Assembly: GCA_023014485.1 (NCBI GenBank)
Contig: JAJOZX010002586.1
Span: forward strand, 422,501 to 486,500
Origin: Bathynomus jamesi
Lineage: Eukaryota; Arthropoda; Malacostraca; Isopoda; Cirolanidae
Direction: 5' to 3'
Length of the DNA: 64,000 nt
Made by a program: the position numbers and the translations under genes. The notes under the pieces were generated by a model. The model ran no database searches and had not been told where the DNA came from. It worked only from the letters and a program-made list of their open reading frames with translations. Shown here in pieces: positions 23,616 through 35,940 of this stretch; position 1 is the first letter of the stretch, and each line of letters begins with the position of its first letter.

Positions 23616-23753
23616 ACGTCATTGATGGGGTTAGAGCAATTATGTGCATCAATCCGAACACACCTCCGCTGCCATAAGGACCGCCCATTTTATACCTAAC
23701 AGACTAGCTTGGGACTAGACAGAGGCGCGAGACTTCTTGTAAGCACTGTACAT
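23616..23753 (+). repeat. Dispersed repeat X, second copy
   Basis: Inverted partner of 17059-17197. Here it begins just outside the foldback element and is followed, about 100 bp later, by the mariner N-terminal frame at 23850. Confidence 0.7.
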
Positions 23754-23849
23754 ATTGTAATACCAATTTAATTTTTGTGTGATTAATTGTATTTATATTT
23801 GAGTCATTGCCATTTTTTTTCTTTTCCAAATATTAGAGTTGTGTGAACA

Positions 23850-24240
23850 ATGGCAGACCAGTCCACTTATACTCTGGAGGAAAGGATAGTGCTGAGCACA
23901 TGGGCTCATGAAAGGTCACATACTGGCAAAACGATGCATGATATCCAGAATGATTTCAACACAAGATTCAATAAGGCTGCACCACCAAACAAGACGGTAT
24001 TACATTAGGAGAAAAAGCTGTTTGAAACTGGTTCTATAAAGGACAGACCACGGTCAAGAAGACCAACAACGCGAGCAGAACAACGTGAAGGTGCGATTGC
24101 ATCGGTGGATCGTTCACCGAAAATAATCACTTTGGAAACGATCACAAAAACTTGCAGTCCCCATGTCCACAATGAGAGATCACATGACAAAAGATCTCGG
24201 CATGAAACCATACCGCCTGTCACACAGATATTCTTGATTA
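23850..24240 (+). pseudogene. Mariner transposase N-terminal fragment (M5)
   Basis: Starts MADQSTYTLEERIVLSTW. The first helix-turn-helix region is followed by APPNKTV, an in-frame stop near 24006, then FETGSIKDRPRSRRPTT, the linker before the second helix-turn-helix domain. Frame changes follow and the catalytic domain is absent. The N-terminal pattern (FNTRF..APPNKT, ETGSI.D..RSRRP) fits the same broad mariner group as the other copies here. Confidence 0.75.
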
Positions 24241-24867
24241 ATAACTGCAATTAGTAACTGTATTTACTGTAATTAAAGTAATTGTTGCTAGTGACGTGTT
24301 GTATAGTTTGAAAATTTTCCCTTCTCCGTTCTTCATGACGGTCTCCTGCCTTCCTTCACGAGGGTCCTTCACCGTCCTTCATGACGGTCCTTTGAGGTTT
24401 CATGGTCTTTCATGAAAAAAAATCCTCATCGACTTCCTTCATGGTCTTTCATGAGGGAAAAAATGCAGAGATATTTAAACGAACAAAACTCGACAAAAAC
24501 AAACAAACAAACAAACATTCGCGTACAAAAAAAGGCACTTTTTACGCAGCGTTTCGGCTCGTTCCGCTGCGTTCCGTCGTGTTCGTGGCCCCAATAGTTT
24601 TAGCTGCAGGGGTAACAACATTCTCACACATCAGACTGATATTATTGATATATATATACGTTCTTTACAGGTAAAAACTAACTAGCAAAGTCGCCTTATG
24701 ACTAGAGTTGACACTCAATTTTGAACCTTATATTCTCGAACAATAGCAATGAAAAATTAAAATGAATAACTCATGCATTAAAAAAAGCTTACTAGTCAGA
24801 AATAGTCTCATACATGAGTATGTATGGACCACAAAACATACAAGAAGTTGCGTTGTATTCTCAACAG
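24241..24867. other. TTCATGA-repeat region, no gene
   Basis: 24330-24460 has an irregular repeat of CCTTCATGACGGTCCTT and TCATGGTCTTTCATGA. 24530-24600 is GTTCCG-rich. Nothing coding is supported. Confidence 0.5.
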
Positions 24868-26107
24868 TGGTGGGCGCGGTACCAAAATTTGGGGGTGCGT
24901 TACGCGGTACTGCGGTACCTCAGCATGCCCAGTGCGTTACGCGGTACTGCGGTACTTTTTCAGGTCCCCCTGGTGCGTTCCGCGGTACTGCGGTACTGCG
25001 GTACTGCACACAAGAACAACACAAGTAATAGCACATATTTTCAGAAATTGCATATCGGCGATTTCGCACCTGAACTTTCTGCCATAATGGCTAAAAATCG
25101 ATCTTTGTCACAGAAATGTAACACACGTGCAACCGGCTCAAAAGCAAGCACTGCACTGAGGCGTTGTGATAGGATGGCAACGTAACATGTTCTGAACGAA
25201 AACTTAACGTGTCTAGAGTTAGGCTGATGCAACACACGCAGCATTCGTCTTACTGTACTCCTGTAATAAGGTTTACTTCAAAAAAAGTGTTAATTTTTTG
25301 AAAAGTCGTGTTTGTCGGTACCGCGGAAAGTACCGCGGGAAATTTGAATGCGGTAGCGGTACTGCTGTACTTTCAGCGATCCTTTGCGGTACTGCGTTAT
25401 GCGGTACCGGTTTGGTAGTGCGGTAGTACTAGTCAGAAATAGTCTCATACATGAGTATGTATGGACCACAAAACATACAAGAAGTTTGCGTTGTATTCTC
25501 AACAGTGGTGGGCGCGTACCAAAATTTGGGGGTGCGTTACGCGGTACTGCGGTACCTCAGCATGCCCAGTGCGTTACGCGGTACTGCGGTACTTTTTCAG
25601 GTCCCCCTGGTGCGTTCCGCGGTACTGCGGTACTGCGGTACTGCACACAAGAACAACACAAGTAATAGCACATATTTTCAGAAATTGCATATCGGCGATT
25701 TCGCACACTGAACTTTCTGCCATAATGGCTAAAAATCGATCTTTGTCACAGAAATGTAACACACGTGCAACCGGCTCAAAAGCAAGCACTGCACTGAGGC
25801 GTTGTGATAGGATGGCAACGTAACATGTTCTGAACGAAAACTTAACGTGTCTAGAGTTAGGCTGATGCAACACACGCAGCATTCGTCTTACTGTACTCCT
25901 GTAATAAGGTTTACTTCAAAAAAAGTGTTAATTTTTTGAAAAGTCGTGTTTGTCGGTACCGCGGAAAGTACCGCGGGAAATTTGAATGCGGTAGCGGTAC
26001 TGCTGTACTTTCAGCGATCCTTTGCGGTACTGCGTTATGCGGTACCGGTTTGGTAGTGCGGTAGTACCGCAGTACCGCAAAAAATACCGCAAGTGCCCAG
26101 CTTTGAT
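24868..26107. mobile_element. GGTAC-rich hAT-like MITE with 637-bp tandem duplication
   Basis: The unit starts CAGTGGTGGGCGCGGTACC (about 24867) and the block ends, read inward on the minus strand, CTGGGCACTTGCGG. These CAGTGGTGGGC-type ends resemble the hAT derivative at 58345. GCGGTACTGCGGTAC is repeated throughout. A 637-bp segment including flank (24791-25427) is repeated almost identically at 25428-26064, so the second copy lies in tandem with the first. Frames here are repeat translations. Confidence 0.65.
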
Positions 26108-26814
26108 TCTCAAAGCATATTATTATAATTTAATGCCACATTGCCTCTTCGAGTGTAGTTCTATCGCACTGCTTTCGTATGTTAACTAATACGAACATCA
26201 CAAAAAACAAAATCAGGTTAAACACATTTTAAATCAAATACAATTTCTTTGTTTAATATCTGTATTATGAAAAATCAAATGAAGGTCTATTATTTTAATT
26301 TAAATAAATTAATTTATCTTTTTTTAAGGGAAACTGACTTATTTTCAACCGATCTGAAGCTCAACACAAACTTTTTATACATTCATAATACATGCTTAAT
26401 TGTTTATTAACTTTTAAATATGTAGTTTTCTGTTATTTACCTCGATATATAAATATCTTTTGGTATGTGAACTAATAATTTTACTGCACATCAAATACTA
26501 TTATAAAATTGTGTGTTTATAGAAATTTCTCTTTAAACGTTAAAGGCAACGTAATTTAAAAATTTTAATGATCCGCTATTTGTATGTAATATTTGTATGT
26601 ATGTACTGATATTTAGACTATACATTTTGTGAATCAACACACGTAAATAAGCCGAGATAATATAGCCTTCCCCCTCTCTCTATTGTGTAATTATATATAT
26701 ATATATATATATATGTATATGTATAATATATAATATATATATATATATTATATAATATAATATATCTATATATATATATATAATAAGTATGGGGTATTCT
26801 ATCCAACAATAATT
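26108..26814. other. AT-rich DNA and TA microsatellite
   Basis: No coding feature in 26108-26690. 26693-26783 is a compound (TA)n tract. Confidence 0.6.
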
Positions 26815-28015
26815 ACACGTCTATTGCTATCGCCTCTTGCTTCTCGAAACTACTAGAGAAACTCTTGTTACACCACTTAAATGATTACTTATGAGCATTT
26901 CCTAATCAGTTTGGTTTTAAAAGGTCCCACTCAACTGATCTGTGTATCTATGTACTTCAGGAAGTTATATTTAAATACAGTGACAGTAATTCAACTATTT
27001 ATAGCTGTTTCCTAGATATAAGTAAGGCATATGATAGAATGAACCACAATATTTTATTTACAAAACTAGAAGATCGGGAAGTTCCCATGTACATATTAAA
27101 TTTATAATATACGATGAAGAAGTACAAGAATTTAAGTATTGGGGTCAAACTAGAGAAACTCTTGTTACACCACTTAAATGATTACTTATGAGCATTTCCT
27201 AATCAGTTTGGTTTTAAAAGGTCCCACTCAACTGATCTGTGTATCTATGTACTTCAGGAAGTTATATTTAAATACAGTGACAGTAATTCAACTATTTATA
27301 GCTGTTTCCTAGATATAAGTAAGGCATATGATAGAATGAACCACAATATTTTATTTACAAAACTAGAAGATCGGGAAGTTCCCATGTACATATTAAATTT
27401 ATAATATACGATGAAGAAGTACAAGAATTTAAGTATTGGGGTCAAACCATCATCAGTTCCTTGTCTGATGACTCAGATATAAGAAAATCTCGAAGTCTTT
27501 GTGTTAAAGCGAATATGACTAAAGGAACTTCCGGTTCTGTACAAATAAAGCTAAAGAAACTATCTTTCTGCAGTAATATATACGGACAGCAACTCTGGGT
27601 GGCTTATTAAAAAGGTTCTGGCAGAACCCTAAATTTGCAGTCCAAAAAATCATTTAGACTCCTACATAAATTACTCCGAGATGCTCAGCTCCGCAAATGT
27701 TTGCTACTCACAATGTCCCGAGCTTCCCGGAGGTAACAAAACAATACAGTCTAATCTCTAATGCAACGAATTAAAAAATCAACCAGCCCGATTAGCCAAG
27801 CTATTTACCAGTCCTACCTTACATCTTCGAAGCTATGGAATTCATAGTGTGAAACCGCTGCTTGTAGCTTCACTTAACTCTGACATTACTGTATTATTTC
27901 TCATTAATTGTATATATTTCTATCCTTAGTATGTGATTTGTCATTGTATTATTAATATTTGTCATATGGATAATGGTCTGCCAATAAACTTATTCATTTC
28001 ATTTTTATTTTCATA
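26815..28015 (+). pseudogene. LINE fragment (RT piece plus 3' end) with tandem duplication
   Basis: 26840-27148 encodes SCFSKLLEKLL, FPNQFGFKRSHST and FLDISKAYDRMNHN, reverse transcriptase motifs of a CR1/Jockey-group LINE, with stops. The 297-bp segment 26852-27148 is repeated directly at 27149-27445 with almost no changes. From 27640 to 28015 comes the 3' end, also found at 376-1111, with an AATAAAC...TTTCATTTT tail. The 5' end is truncated. Confidence 0.8.
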
Positions 28016-28513
28016 TAAAACAGTGAAATATATAAGCAAGTATGCCTTAAATCTCGATCTGATACCACACAGTTAAAGAAAATGGTTAGTTAGTTTTATG
28101 GAGGTTACTCTGGTATTTGTGTGACACGTCTTCTAACCAGAGTCTCAACCCTTAACTCACACTCATGATTTTCTGAATTATCAACCCCCAACTGTAAAAT
28201 ACTTGGTCAAGAGCTAACAACTTTAATACAATTACATTTTGTATTATCGGTAAAGATTAATTTATTTAACCTCGTATTAGCTAAACAATAATCAACTCTT
28301 GCCTCGAAACAAAGAAACGTACAAGTTATCTTCCCAGTCGACCATTGTGACTGTATTTCTGTTGTCAGTTTCTGTACAAACGGCAATAAAGAGACTTTTT
28401 TACAATCACAATATATGTACATAATCAACCATGCGCTGTTTACACATGTACAGTATTTAATACCTAAAGCTTAGTAACTAGCCACCCATATTTGGCGAGT
28501 CATGTCTAAAGGC

Positions 28514-28586
<73 letters not shown>

Positions 28587-28590
28587 TAAG
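28016..28590. other. No gene; TA/TG microsatellite
   Basis: 28016-28510 shows no recognisable feature. 28517-28585 is (TA)n followed by (TG)n and marks the left limit of the decayed Penelope-like element. Confidence 0.6.
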
Positions 28591-28622
28591 CATAACAATA
28601 GTAAAAACCTCATCACTAAATA

Positions 28623-30178
28623 CAGGGTGTCCCAAAAAGAGTGACCCTAAACGAAATATTAATAACTTTTTTATTAAAGGTGCTAGAAGTAAATACTAAA
28701 ATCTAAAATAACAAGCGAAGGTGTAAGTTTTATTCTCATGCACTAGTAAACCTCTACATGTTTTCCATCATTTACTATAACCAATCTAATTCTACGTTCA
28801 AATTCTTCAATGGCACGCTCCAGTACAGATGGGGAGATGGATGTGATAGTTTTCTGAATACGCTGTTTCAATTCCACAATGTTTCTAGGTTTGTTATGGT
28901 AAACTTTAGACTTAACATAACCCCAAAGATAAAAATCTAAAGGTGTTAAATCGGGGGAGCGAGCGGGCCATTTCATTGGTCCTCCTCTACCAATCCATCG
29001 TCTTGGGAAAGTCTCGTTTAGAAATTCTTGAACGACTCGAGCATAGTGAGGCGGGGCTCCGTCTTGTTGAAAGATTATGGTTTGAAATGATTCAGGAGTT
29101 TCTTTTAGTAGTGGCAGAAAGAAATCTTTTAACATCTTTAAGTACGAGGCACCTGTAACAGTCCGTTCTTCAAATAAATACGGACCATAAATTCGAGAAC
29201 TTGACATTCCACACCAAACATTCACTTTGGGCGAATCACGTTCATGTTGAAAGGTCTCACGTGGATTTTCTGGTCCCCAAATTCTACAATTGTGGCGGTT
29301 AAGTTTTCCAGATGTATGAAACGTTGCTTCGTCAGTGAAGATGACGTTTTTCAGGAAATTTGAGTCTGAATCAATGAACTCGATTAGTTCCTGGCAAGTA
29401 GCAATCCTTACTGCGTAATCTTCTTTAAAAAGTTGATGATGCACTTGCACTTTGTAACATTTTAATTTCAGATTTTTGTGAAGGATTCTGTGAACCGACG
29501 ATCGTGGGATGTTTAACTCAACTGAAACTCTCCTTATTGACGTTTTTGGATCCGTGTGAAATGCTTCCATAACAGCTTGCGACCTTTCTAGAGACTTACT
29601 CGGGCGTCCACAACTCTTTCTCTTAAGGATGGATCCAGTCTCTTCAAACGTTTTCACCATCTTTTTATGCTCTTCTTACATGGTGCCTGTTTATTGTGTT
29701 TAACTTGAAATCTTTTTTGTGCTATGATGATTGATTTACTTTCGTAAACATACCTGACTAGGTCAGCTTTTTCTTGTGGTGTCGTCGTCTGAGGGTGGGT
29801 GAAATTCTGTACAGTTTGTATCATAAGATGTTTTTTTGGCCGCCAACTTGCTAGAACGAGCGAGTGAGTAGTTAGACTAGGTCCGGAACGAGCAAGTGAA
29901 TGATTAGGCTAGTCTAGTCCGGTCCATAGGATTCGCCGTCACAAGGCCTTCGGTTAGACTAGGCCACCCTTCATGATAAATGATTTCTTTTATGAGAAAA
30001 TTTTGTAGAATTTTTTTAACATTTTAAAGTAACGATATGTTTTTGAAAATAATTACGTATACAGTATCAAAAACTTACATCTTCACTTGTTATTTTAGTT
30101 TTTAGTATTTACTTCTAGCACCTTTAATAAAAAAGTTATTAATATTTCTTTTAGGGTCACACTTTTTGGGACACCCTG
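28623..30178 (-). mobile_element. DD41D mariner, near-complete (M2)
   Basis: 1556 bp between TA dinucleotides (28621-28622 and 30179-30180). Terminal inverted repeats start CAGGGTGTCCCAAAAAG and stay matched for about 80 bp. It carries one transposase gene on the minus strand. It is inserted in the Penelope-like element 2; removing it with one TA gives an uninterrupted stretch of that element's frame. Confidence 0.94.
28743..29824 (-). pseudogene. M2 mariner transposase, single frameshift
   Basis: The main frame is 305 codons (29660 to 28743). Upstream, a second frame starting MIQTVQNFTHPQTT at 29824 supplies the first helix-turn-helix region (ADLVRYVYESKS). It meets the main frame at an A-run near 29663, a one-base indel. 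Catalytic motifs: IFTDEATFH (first Asp), IFQQDGAPPHYA (second) and RSPDLTPLDFYLWG (third, 41 residues after the second). The natural C-terminus is KHVEVY. It is the best-preserved mariner here and may be a recent loss of function or a sequencing error in the A-run. Confidence 0.88.
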
Positions 30179-32055
30179 TATAATCTTTTAACTCAACTAA
30201 AAGAATCTGCAAGTTTTATAAACTATTTAACGTTAAAAAATCAAATTGTTAAAGACGCCAACAACTACCGCAAACAGATTCAGCTAAGACATAATAGAAA
30301 ATAAATCAAGTGGGCCTGAAATCCAACCTTAAACCTCTAAACCCTGATCAAACAATTTAATTTTTCTAAAAGAAATTTGAGGAACAAAGAAAGATGACAA
30401 TCCTCTAACACTTTCCCTAAAACTTGAAGATAAAATCAACCGTTTCCTCAAAAATTATATGATCAAAATAAAATTTCGGAGGATGTTTACAACCAAATAC
30501 GCTCTTCCGACTCCTCCCCAGACATTCTTTACGGCCTCCCTAAAATACACAAACCAAACTTATCCATTAGACCTATCCTTTCTGCCTGCATCACCCATAA
30601 TTTCCACCTAGCGAAACTCCTAATTCCCACCTTAACCCGCCCTAATGCAGAATGAATATTCCGTCCCCAATTCCTACGAATTCGCCAAAGAAATGCTGAC
30701 GTTGAACAATTCAAACAACCTCCATATGCACAGCTTTGACATAGTATCCCTCTCCATCATCGTACCAATTAAAAAAGCCATCGACATCTGCACCAACAAT
30801 TTATTTTCCAACAATCAGAACACAAACCTCAACCTAACGAAACAAGAATTTACCAAACTGCAAACCTTTACCGCTTCAGACACCTACTTTTTTTCAATAA
30901 ACAATCTTACCAACAAACCGATTCACTAGCCGTGGGATCCCCCCAAGAGCCACACTGCTAACAGCTTTCTCTGTTATCACAAAAATAACTGGCTACTCCA
31001 TCGCCCCACCCATTACAACCCACACCTATATAAAATATCGATGACACCTTTCTCCTCTTTCACGATGCTAACCACGCCCCTCTTTTTCTTAACTACCTCA
31101 TTTCCAGCATCAAACCATTAAGTTCACTAAAGAAGACGAATCTAACAACACCCAACCCTTTATAAATATAATAATAACAAAACAAAATAATAAATTCAGC
31201 ACTTCCATATATCGAAAACCTACATATTCAGGCCTAGGTACAAACTACTTGAGCCACATCCCCTTACTATATAAAATTAACAGCATTAAAATCTTAATCC
31301 ACCGTGCTTATCAACTTTGTTCCTCCTACTTATCCTTCCACAACGAAATATAATTAATTCACAGTTTTAGCATTAATAACTCCTTCCCAAAACATTTACT
31401 GCAATCTCTAACTTAAAATTTTCTCAACAACATTTATCAACCCCCTTAAAGTCCCCACTGTTAAAAAAGGTATACATTACTTTTCTTTTCCCTACTACGA
31501 CTATATTAATTACAAAATACAATTAGAACTTCGCCACCTACTCACCCCTCTTTACCTTCAAATTACCTTCAATTTGTAGTCACCAATAATAATAGCATTA
31601 AATCGTATCTCAACCATAAAGAAAAAAAAAACAGCCCCTTGTCTCATCCACTATCTACTGTTTCAACTTTACTCATGCAAAGCGAGTTATATTGGCAGCA
31701 CCATTCGCCAATATCAAACAAGAGTGGACGAACATCGCGATATTTCTACAAGAACATCACAACCTTTAAATAAACCATCGAAATCATCATTAAGAGATCA
31801 TTAACGCCTCCACAATCACCCGCTGCTCCCCACCAATTTCAAAATTATCAATTCAGCATAACAACCAACCGACCTCCGCATCCTCGAATCCCTATATATC
31901 CTTAGTACAAAACCTACACTCAACGATTACAGTTCTTACCTCTCTTCATTTTATGTAATTTTTTTAACTTTAAATTATTATCATAGGACGGTACAAATAT
32001 ATTGTATAAAATCTTTTACTCTATTTGTTCACTTTTTTATTTTTTACTTCTTAGC

Positions 32056-32085
32056 AGTGATGATGGAAATTGAATTTCCGAAACG
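32056..32085 (+). ncRNA. Hammerhead-like motif, variant
   Basis: GTGATGA, then the hairpin GGAAATTGAATTTCC, then GAAACGTCTGA. Compared with the hammerhead core CTGATGA...GAAAC, the first C is G. The position, just before the end of a Penelope-like element, equals that of the better motifs at 52884 and 58239. The changed core base would be expected to disable it. Confidence 0.45.
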
Positions 32086-32127
32086 TCTGACTAATAAACA
32101 TGTCCCACCTTCTCGTCCTCTTATTCC

Positions 32128-32643
32128 TTAATAATATATATATATATATATATATATATCAGGAATCTTACTATTAATGCTAACGTTCTGTACCCAGGCA
32201 TGACAAAGCTCACTGTCGAGCCAGCTGTGGACATCAGTTATGTTTACAGCATGGTAAGTATCTTTAAGAAATGAAATTATCTTAATAGCTAACACAGCAG
32301 CCAATAGTTCCAATTGAGGTATGGTTCGGGTAGGTTTAAGAGGTGCAACTTTCTTCTTTGCATAAATTACATGACTTTCTGTAGGACTTACAAGGCACTC
32401 ACAGCACCCATAAGCCTGTGTGTTTGCATCAACAAATACTCGTACATGAAGTCTCTGGGGTTTATCCCTGAACCCACAACACCTTAGTATTTTAATGTTC
32501 TGCACTTTTGTTAAATCAGTAGCTAACTTCTTCCAAGATTTTTGATCTTCAATTGTTATTGGCTCATCCCACCCAACATTTGTCTTCCAAAATTCTTGGA
32601 GGAGAATCTTTGATCTTATTGTTGAAGGCCGAAATAAACTCAT
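32128..32643 (-). pseudogene. BEL/Pao RNase H region
   Basis: One open stretch. RVFVDANTQAYGC carries the first acidic residue, PQLELLAAVLA the second and HSWLDSELCHAW the third, the usual BEL/Pao order after DEPI...W-type sequence (GWDEPITIEDQKSWKKL). The frame ends in the microsatellite. Confidence 0.85.
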
Positions 32644-32676
32644 GAGATCAAAAATTTTTGAAGCCTCTGATAATAT

Positions 32677-33666
32677 CTATCTTTTAGTGTTAGCTTCCTC
32701 CTCAAGTTTAAAACTTTTAGTGCAGATTGAATCATGATTGTTAGAAGGTGCATCATTCCAGTTCATACCTAAAGTTTTAACTCTGTCTGATGGTTCAGTA
32801 ATACCATTATTATCTTTTAAAATCTTTTTGTTTAAATCATCATCATTGGAAATCCACTCTCTAAGTTCAAAGTTATCTTGTTGCATGATGTTTTGAGAGT
32901 TTTCATAGACCTCAGATAGTTTAGATTTTGTTGATGTTGAGCCTATTAGATTATCTATGTAAAAATGTTCTTTAAGGAAGTTTAGTGTTAAAGAGTTATT
33001 AAACTGGTTCAAATGATGTCTAATTGTCAATGCTAATAGGCTCCAAACAACACAACATTCAATCGATAGGTGATCAGCCCGTTATTCAAATCAAATGGAT
33101 CTCTGAACCATATGAACCTAAATTGATCCTTTGAATTGTTACTTGGTAAGGTAAGTGTATCTAACCTGAACAAGATCTTCACAAGGTCAGAAATGAGATT
33201 AGGACCCTCAATCAGGCAATCATTCAAACTGTGTTTATCACTTTCTTTGAGGCTACAGTTATAAACTACTCTGAGTTTTGTTGTTGGGGCACCTTGTCGA
33301 TAAATCCCCCAGTCGGTTAAATAATGACACCATCTTTTAAAAAGGGTTAGTTGTTACTTCTTCACTGAAGCCTTTCTGTAGCTGTTCTTTGAAGACATCA
33401 CTGTACATTTGAATTCTATCTTGTTTGAGCTTTTTCATTACTTTATATAAATGTCCTTTAGCTACTTTGAGATTATCTCTTAAAGTTGGACAATTTATGT
33501 TCCAAAGTAACTCAACAAAATAACTATTGTCTTTGCACTGAATGGTGTCTTCAAATCTTTCTACCATTAACTGATCTTCTGAAGTTTGATTTGTGTCATA
33601 TATACCCATAGATTCTAGCACCCATAAAGTTTGAAAGGTGTTACGTAGGACTGAGTTGGGCCCCAT
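32677..33666 (-). pseudogene. BEL/Pao reverse transcriptase region
   Basis: Three frames. 33337-33666 (SVLRNTFQTLWVLESMGI) is the pre-RT segment, 33033-33227 carries the palm, and 32677-33030 has LKEHFYIDNLIGS where YVDD/YIDD is usual, so the second catalytic Asp is Asn. Inactive by several lesions. Confidence 0.8.
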
Positions 33667-33963
33667 AGTATTTGTTAGTCATTAACTATTCTGGTTTAGG
33701 TCTAGGTTGTATCTGGATAGGTCACCCAAGGGGCTATTCCTGATGGTGTCTGATAAGCTATACCATTACCTATTTCCACTATGCCCCTATGAATAAGGTG
33801 AATATAATCTGTCCCATTAACATTTCAATGTTAGCTTCTGTGTACTGTGTTGTTTGTGATATGTCTATCAGCTATATTGTACTGTATTTTCAAATGATTA
33901 ATAGTTTGTTCTAGTTTGGGTACAACCATTTGGTTTTGTCCTACTTTTGAAACAATAACCGTT

Positions 33964-34736
33964 TTAATTTTTTTCTAGTTCATTTCCTACGTGTAATTCC
34001 AGGTCAGTTGTCTTATAACTATTTTTGTTTGAGTCATCCTTAACAAAGGATGTGATATTGAGTTCTTGTTCATTTGGGTTTGGTATCAAACCCAATTTAT
34101 TGACTAAATTTTGTGAGACAAATGTTTGTTGAGAACAAGAGTCTATGAGACAGCTCGCTGGAGTGGTGCTACCCTCACCATTCACTGAATCCAAAGTAAT
34201 AGTTGGTAAAATAAACGGTGTTTTTTGCTACGTTGTTTGAACAAACAGAATGCCCCATGAAAATGGTATTTTCTTGATTATCCTTGTTTGGAGGAGGTAT
34301 CTTTTGAGTTTGAGTATTATTGTTTGGACACTTCAGTAAATCATACATTGATGTGACATATCTTGAACTTTCACAGAACTTACAAATGAATTTTAACCTA
34401 AATTTACAGTCTTTCTTATAATGCCCCTGACCAGTACACTTTTTACATAGGTTCAACTGTTCACATCTTTTAGATCTTGAGTTAAAATCTGAATATTTGC
34501 CACACCACACCCAGTACTACTGTGCTCAACACTTCCACAAAATTTACAGTGTGGTGTGTAAGTTGAGGGGCAGTTACATTGAAGTTCTGTAATGTAGGTG
34601 CTCGTGTGGTATAGTTGGACATATTTGAGTCTACAGTATCAAGTTTTCTCTGTTTGGCTTTAGCTAGCTGGTCTCTGGAGACAGTCTTTGGTTTATCCAT
34701 AGTCTGGGTCTTATTTTGTGTTGAACTATTTCTCAA
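33964..34736 (-). pseudogene. BEL/Pao zinc-knuckle and protease region
   Basis: 34175-34510 has CKKCTGQGHYKKDC, a CCHC knuckle, with further cysteines after it (CKFCESS). 33964-34194 has ASCLIDSCSQQTFVS, matching the DUF1758-type aspartic protease where D-S-G is usual; here Gly is Cys. The frames overlap but differ. Confidence 0.8.
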
Positions 34737-34808
34737 TTTGAAATTAGTTAGGATAGATGGAAAGTGTTTTCTGACGTCTTCAAGATTAGGATAATTTTGT
34801 CCCGTCTT

Positions 34809-35940
34809 TTAAACTATAACATCTTTAATCCTCAAAGGGAGACACCTAAGAACTGCGCCTTGTATGAGCCAAGATGAAGCTTTAACAGCTATCTCATTGC
34901 TAACCAATTTTCCCATAATAGCTTCTAATTTTAGATAAAATCTTTTCATACCGCTATGATTACCTTTTACGGGTGCAAAATCAATAATTTGTTGAGATAA
35001 TTCAAATATAATCTCATCTTTATTAATGTAGGGACTAGTATGTTTCATGGACTGCTCTCGATTTTCCTACGAAATTGCAAACAAGGGCAGTCGATGACCC
35101 TGATTTTGTTTCTGCAATTGGTTTTCTTGAGAAATGATAAAGAAAAATGTTATTGGATATTGAATAAATTTATTTACTGAAACGACGCAATACACTCCAA
35201 CATCTTTTTGAATAAGTCCGAGCTGGTGTGGCGCTTTCGCCATACAAATTCACAAAAAATGACAAGAATTAGTGCGATATCTTGCAAAAAACAATAGTAT
35301 AAGAAACTCGATTAGGTCAGTTTAGGTTAGGTTAGGCTAGGTTAGGTTAGGTCAGGTTAGGTTAGGTTAGGTTAGGTTAGGTTAAGTTAGGTCAGGTTAG
35401 GTTAGGTCAGGTTAGGTTTCTTAAGAAAACCGATTGTAGAAACAAAATCAGGGTCATCGACTGCCCTTGTTTACAATTTCGTAGGAAAATCGAGAGCAGT
35501 CCATGAAACATACTAGGTTCTTAATGTAATTACTTTTCAAGAGATCAATAGCTACTTCATATGAACCACCCACAGCTGGTAAATAGCCTATTATGTTATA
35601 GGCTGGACCTTTAAGGAAACTAATTAAGTAGCTAAACTTATCAGCAAGAGGAATATAAGGTTTGCTACCTATTGAACTCTCAAAGTTTTTCAATTACAGA
35701 TGGGGTTTGTGCCCTGTCCCCATCAGATGTTGGTACAATCAAAATGGGTAACTTAGCCCTAAATTCTTGTGACTCGGGATTTAGCCTGCCACTTAAATTT
35801 TGTTGAAGGTTAGCTCTACTTTGATTAAAATCAGAAATAGGTTTATTTGGTGTTAAGTTGTTCAAACGAAACTGTAGTCTCCTTATGTGGTGCTCAATTG
35901 AGATTATCTGATGATCCTTATCAGAGTAAAGGTCTGTAAG
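34809..35940 (-). pseudogene. BEL/Pao gag region, split by a MITE
   Basis: 35454-35865 holds IPLADKFSYLISFLKGPA and an N-terminal LPIL-type segment typical of DUF1759 gag. The frame continues on the far side of the MITE as YINKDEIIFELSQQI (35030 down to 34809). The intact order shows that the MITE entered a coding gag. Confidence 0.75.
35039..35512. mobile_element. MITE with TTAGG-like array, CTAG flanks
   Basis: TATGTTTCATGGACTGCTCT at 35039 returns inverted at 35512, with arms of about 85 bp. CTAG flanks it at 35035-35038 and 35513-35516. The middle (about 35317-35420) is a run of GGTTAGGTTAGGTCAGG units. CTAG may be a 4-bp target duplication or part of a longer palindromic end. Confidence 0.8.

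Larger units (their letters stand above)
28591..32130 (+). pseudogene. Penelope-like element 2, heavily decayed, split by mariner
   Basis: Coding traces start near 28605 (KNLITKYNLLTQL across the mariner site) and continue after 30179. The reverse transcriptase part has DILYGLPKIHKPN..RPILSACI (30520-30600), parallel to YGLPKVHKPN in the copy at 56248. 30645-30929 continues with FAKEMLTL and FDIVSL. Later frames are scrambled; a GIY-YIG trace (ELYWQHHS / SGRTSRYF area, 31680-31745) remains. A hammerhead-like motif at 32056-32085 and a TA tract close it. It represents a different subfamily from the 52-58 kb copy. Confidence 0.75.

Noticed and set aside
24762..26113. Multiple overlapping frames of ~60-120 codons
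   Set aside because: They are duplicated with the MITE and read the GGTAC repeat; Cys/Tyr/Arg-rich composition is a repeat artefact.
35317..35420. Interstitial telomere or chromosome end
   Set aside because: The TTAGG-like array is enclosed by the inverted ends of a MITE and includes many GGTCAGG variants.
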